This document shows positions 62,372 to 63,299 of a stretch of DNA of 63,299 nucleotides, piece by piece. The position numbers and the translations under genes were made by a program. The DNA is from Candidatus Sulfotelmatobacter sp. Its GTDB lineage: Bacteria; Acidobacteriota; Terriglobia; Terriglobales; Acidobacteriaceae. The notes beneath the pieces were generated by a model. That model was not told where the DNA came from and searched no databases. It saw only the letters and a program-made list of their open reading frames with translations. The stretch lies in assembly GCA_030041415.1 (NCBI GenBank), contig JASHNX010000107.1, positions 1 to 63,299 of the forward strand, given 5' to 3'. Within the stretch, counting starts at the first letter, position 1; each line of letters opens with the position of its first letter.

Positions 62372-62697
62372 CTTGCGTGTTTCTCCATTCTGGAAATTGC
62401 ACAAACTATCGCATCACGCCTCGACCGAAAGCGGAACGCGCACGAACGACATTCCACTGTTATATATGAATCAAATAGGAACGTGAGAAACGCCGCCCGG
62501 GTTGTAAGCCGCGCCTTGATAATCTGCAAAAAAAGCCGTGATTACCAGACTGCAACCAATCCAGTTCCCATGAATCTGTGCCGCCAGTGAGCGGCGCTAT
62601 TTTCCCCCGAACCGTTGTGTAGTATCGTTTGAAGCGCGGTGCGTTTCCCATCGACATCGTCTCTTCCACAATTCATTGCACGAAGGGAATACTTCCT
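62372..62697. other. Intergenic region, no gene recognised
   Basis: A 326-base gap between the divergent outer-membrane and S9 peptidase genes. Both promoters should lie here but no strong -10/-35 pair is clear. A short GCCGC / GCGGC hairpin near 62580 is the only structure I see. A long frame on the opposite strand runs into the peptidase gene but is an antisense shadow. Confidence 0.6.
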
Positions 62698-63299
62698 ATG
62701 AAAAACTTCTTGCGTTGCGTATTGTGCCTGCTTCTGTTGGCCCCTGTCATCGCAGGCCAGAATAAGACCAGCGCCGGCCTGCCCCCACTGATCGACCGTG
62801 AGTTGATCTTCGGCAACCCTGAAATTGCAGCAGCACAGATTTCGCCAAACGGTCAATACATCGCCTTTCTCAAGCCCTGGAAAGACACGCGCAATATCTA
62901 CGTAAAAAGCGTGGGCGAGCCGTTCAGTGCGGCGCGATTGCTCACGACCGAAACCAAGCGGCCTGTCCCCGCATTTTTCTGGACTCGGGACAGCAAGTAC
63001 ATTCTGTATGTGAAAGACAAGGACGGCGACGAGAACTATAACGTCTTCGCCGTCGACCCGGCTGCCAAGCCGGCGGCTGGCGCGGATGCTCCGCCTTCGC
63101 GCGATCTGACCGGGCTGAAAGGAGTTCGCGTCATCATTTATGAAGTTCCGAAGAGCGATCCCGACATCGTCTACATCGGATTGAATGACCGAGACAAGGC
63201 CTGGCACGACCTCTATAAGCTAAAGCTCTCAACCGGCGAAAAAACGCTGATGCGCACGAACACAGATAGGGTTACAGGTTGGATTTTCGATCTTAAAGG
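62698..63299 (+). CDS. S9-family peptidase (prolyl oligopeptidase type), N-terminal part
   Basis: The frame is open from ATG 62698 to the window end (200 residues). A signal peptide (MKNFLRCVLCLLLLAPVIAG, cleavage near residue 20) precedes a beta-propeller N-terminal domain, with strand motifs such as AAAQISPNGQYIAFLKPW, RNIYVKSVGEP and FFWTRDSKYILYVKDKDG, typical of the S9 family (dipeptidyl or acylaminoacyl peptidases). The catalytic alpha/beta-hydrolase domain lies beyond the window. It would be secreted to the periplasm. An AGGGA site lies ten bases before the ATG. Confidence 0.88.
   Translation, partial: MKNFLRCVLCLLLLAPVIAGQNKTSAGLPPLIDRELIFGNPEIAAAQISPNGQYIAFLKPWKDTRNIYVKSVGEPFSAARLLTTETKRPVPAFFWTRDSKYILYVKDKDGDENYNVFAVDPAAKPAAGADAPPSRDLTGLKGVRVIIYEVPKSDPDIVYIGLNDRDKAWHDLYKLKLSTGEKTLMRTNTDRVTGWIFDLK

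Noticed and set aside
62542-63207. A 221-codon frame on the minus strand near the window end
   Set aside because: It lies antisense to the S9 peptidase start, which has a signal peptide and propeller strands.
1-63299. CRISPR arrays, prophage, transposases
   Set aside because: No regular direct-repeat/spacer pattern, integrase, terminase or transposase motif was seen anywhere in the window.

Overview
The window looks like a chromosome segment of an Acidobacteriota member, most likely class Terriglobia (Terriglobales-like). This is inferred from gene content, not from a marker-gene search. The signs are an Oar-type TonB-dependent outer-membrane protein with an N-terminal carboxypeptidase-regulatory-like domain, a secreted sedolisin (S53) protease, a Gram-negative LPS-transport cluster with an LptC-LptA-type long protein, the DUF6526 and DUF6629 families, an acidobacterial-style PQQ dehydrogenase with a cytochrome c partner, and GC-rich coding DNA. 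It is mostly ordinary chromosome. I see no prophage, transposase, CRISPR array, rRNA or tRNA.

Layout. 1-1957 is the end of a dTDP-L-rhamnose operon (rfbA fragment, rfbC, rfbD). 2.1-8.4 kb holds an aldehyde dehydrogenase, a secreted sedolisin, alaA, a Phd/PIN toxin-antitoxin pair and a CpsB-type phosphatase. 8.5-10.6 kb (minus) is an FtsX/MacB-type permease and a lipoprotein. 10.8-15.2 kb carries mltG, ruvX, carD, greA and a CDP-alcohol phosphatidyltransferase, so two RNA-polymerase-binding factors sit side by side. 15.2-19.2 kb has an isoaspartyl peptidase, then an uncharacterised locus: an XRE regulator with a degenerate S24-like domain and a Cys cluster, a convergent gene overlapping its 3' end, a 40-residue secreted peptide, a seven-helix membrane protein and a translationally coupled anchored protein. 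19.4-30.1 kb has the Oar-type receptor, an FMN-binding protein, a methyltransferase, a quinone oxidoreductase, a LysM/transglycosylase lipoprotein, a small cytochrome c and a bipolar histone-H1-like protein.

30.2-40.8 kb (minus) is a housekeeping run: rapZ, an MsbA-like exporter, yicC, gmk, rpoZ, coaBC, dodecin, a family-4-type uracil-DNA glycosylase, priA and ydeI. 40.9-43.5 kb holds mbfA (ferritin-VIT1 iron exporter), a secreted creatininase-family hydrolase and a small secreted protein. 43.7-53.1 kb (minus) is hpf, rpoN, a 67-residue coiled-coil gene, lptB, a 792-residue LptC/LptA protein, recJ with a coupled upstream gene, and a DUF6629 membrane protein. 53.2-63.3 kb has purB, a BON-domain protein, larB, a ChaN-domain protein, ubiX, a dihaem cytochrome coupled to a PQQ dehydrogenase, an outer-membrane barrel, and the start of an S9 peptidase that runs off the window.

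Working together: the lpt cluster, the MsbA-like exporter and the rhamnose genes serve LPS or surface-polysaccharide building and export. carD, greA, rpoZ and rpoN are parts of the transcription machinery. The cytochrome/PQQ pair is a periplasmic oxidation module. The most interesting unexplained pieces are the 16.4-19.2 kb locus with its secreted micro-peptide, a 44-codon membrane-peptide ORF whose stop overlaps the carD start, a monohaem cytochrome c with no methionine in its mature chain, and the acidic/basic bipolar chromatin-like protein.
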